This document shows, piece by piece, positions 63,155-64,000 of a DNA stretch of 64,000 nucleotides (positions are counted from its first letter, which is position 1; each line of letters starts with the position of its first letter). The stretch is from Effrenium voratum (lineage: Eukaryota; Sar; Dinophyceae; Suessiales; Symbiodiniaceae): positions 423,501 through 487,500 of the forward strand of contig CAUJNA010001469.1 in assembly GCA_963377175.1 (NCBI GenBank), given 5' to 3'. The translations under genes and the position numbers were made by a program. The notes under the pieces were generated by a model. It was not told where the DNA came from. It saw only the letters and a program-made list of their open reading frames with translations, and searched no databases.

Positions 63155-64000
63155 TCAGGTAACCCAGGGCTTCCGTTTCATATCCCCTGAGATGGTTTCA
63201 AAGATCAAACAACTTTTTTTGCGCCGGTCTCTTTGTGTGGGATCAAAACCTCGGTTTGCGGCAAGGTGAGGCACAATCCCAGCCACACATGCGTGCCGCT
63301 ATCCTCCGCCCTTGTGATTCTGTACTTGGCTTTGGCACACGTTGACTCTTCGGACTGATAGCAAAACGGCAAAAACAGGGAAGGGAGAGGTCGATGGCGA
63401 AACACGGGGGCCCAAGCAAAAACGCGACAATTAGGGCACGCATCGCAGTAGCCCAACCAGGGTATTGCTCAAAACGCAAGGTTGACCCATGGCAAATCCT
63501 TGCAACGTTTGCCTAAACCCTCAGTGGTAGCAAAAAGGACTCCAAAAGAAGCATGCGCTATGTTTCACAGAATGTGCTCAAGTTCTCCGTAGAAATCCAA
63601 AGCCAACCACTTCAACCACTTGTTCAAACATGTTTGAAAACCACTAAAACAACCCGGGCTCCATTTTTTTACTACTCCAGGGCAGACTTAAACTTAAACC
63701 CAGGGGTGCGGGACCCTAAGCAACCGTAGTGGATATGCTCAACAGGCCCGCGTGGGCGCGCATGCCTGCAGTGTGGCGAGCAAAACCCGACACCTAGCTG
63801 GTAACAACTCCCGGTTGCCCAAACCCCCAAAAAGGGTGCCCCCTGTCGCCTTTCTGGACTGTTTTGTTTCCTGCTTTCGACCAGGAGGGTTTTGGGGAAA
63901 GAACATGAAAACAGCATCAATGTCAGGGCACGACTGCTTTTGGGAAAACAAGGGTTTTGGACATGGGAACAAGTAGTTGTTGCCGGGGTCTCTGGAATGT
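63155..64000. other. No gene recognised
   Basis: Mixed-composition sequence with short overlapping frames only; no inverted-repeat element or microsatellite stood out. Confidence 0.4.

Overview
The window reads as nuclear DNA of a eukaryote and most likely of a dinoflagellate; this is an inference from architecture, not from a marker gene. There are no operons and no long intact bacterial-type genes. Short, GC-rich, codon-structured islands of about 30-150 bases lie 0.1-2.7 kb apart on the plus strand. Each is preceded by AG, usually followed by G, and ends at GT or very often GC. The space between them is full of short dispersed elements with terminal inverted repeats. GC-AG introns, AG|G acceptors and transposon-like intron sequences (introners) are known dinoflagellate traits. 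I cannot name the genus.

Region 1 (about 0.8-38.6 kb): one very long gene, or two in tandem, on the plus strand. I can support about 28 exons, some 2 kb of coding sequence and about 680 residues. They encode a charged, Glu/Gln/Arg/Leu-rich coiled-coil protein. Almost all introns sit between codons (phase 0), and several exons are exactly 102 bases (34 codons), which suggests a duplicated exon module. No start, stop or diagnostic domain is visible. The style recalls SF-assemblin or flagellar-rootlet coiled coils.

Region 2 (31.4-36.2 kb): inside this gene lie a 56-bp minisatellite, an open frame with an acidic peptide repeat, an AT-rich island of about 1 kb made of decayed repeats, a minisatellite of about 19 bp, and long TTTG tracts.

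Region 3 (38.6-49.5 kb): weaker exon candidates, including one that resembles the N-terminal KP motif of RluA-type pseudouridine synthases, plus more dispersed elements and a 111-bp-arm foldback at 39.6 kb.

Region 4 (49.5-56.6 kb): an AT-rich AAGATTTT-type satellite arranged in higher-order repeats. It carries five copies of a GC-rich core with a hairpin and a CCTTATAAGG palindrome (partly decayed in one copy).

Region 5 (56.7-59.7 kb): a GATGAT/TCATCA minisatellite array whose orientation flips near 58.5 kb.

Region 6 (59.7-64 kb): mostly unassigned sequence with a few weak exon candidates and a second copy of the CATAGGTGTCC element.

The most interesting signal is the set of MITE/introner-like families. 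One copy (9,079-9,185) sits inside a coiled-coil exon, flanked by a perfect 8-bp target duplication, and removing the element plus one duplication restores the reading frame. Exon boundaries are read by eye and may be off by a few codons. ORFs running through introns and repeats were not called as genes.
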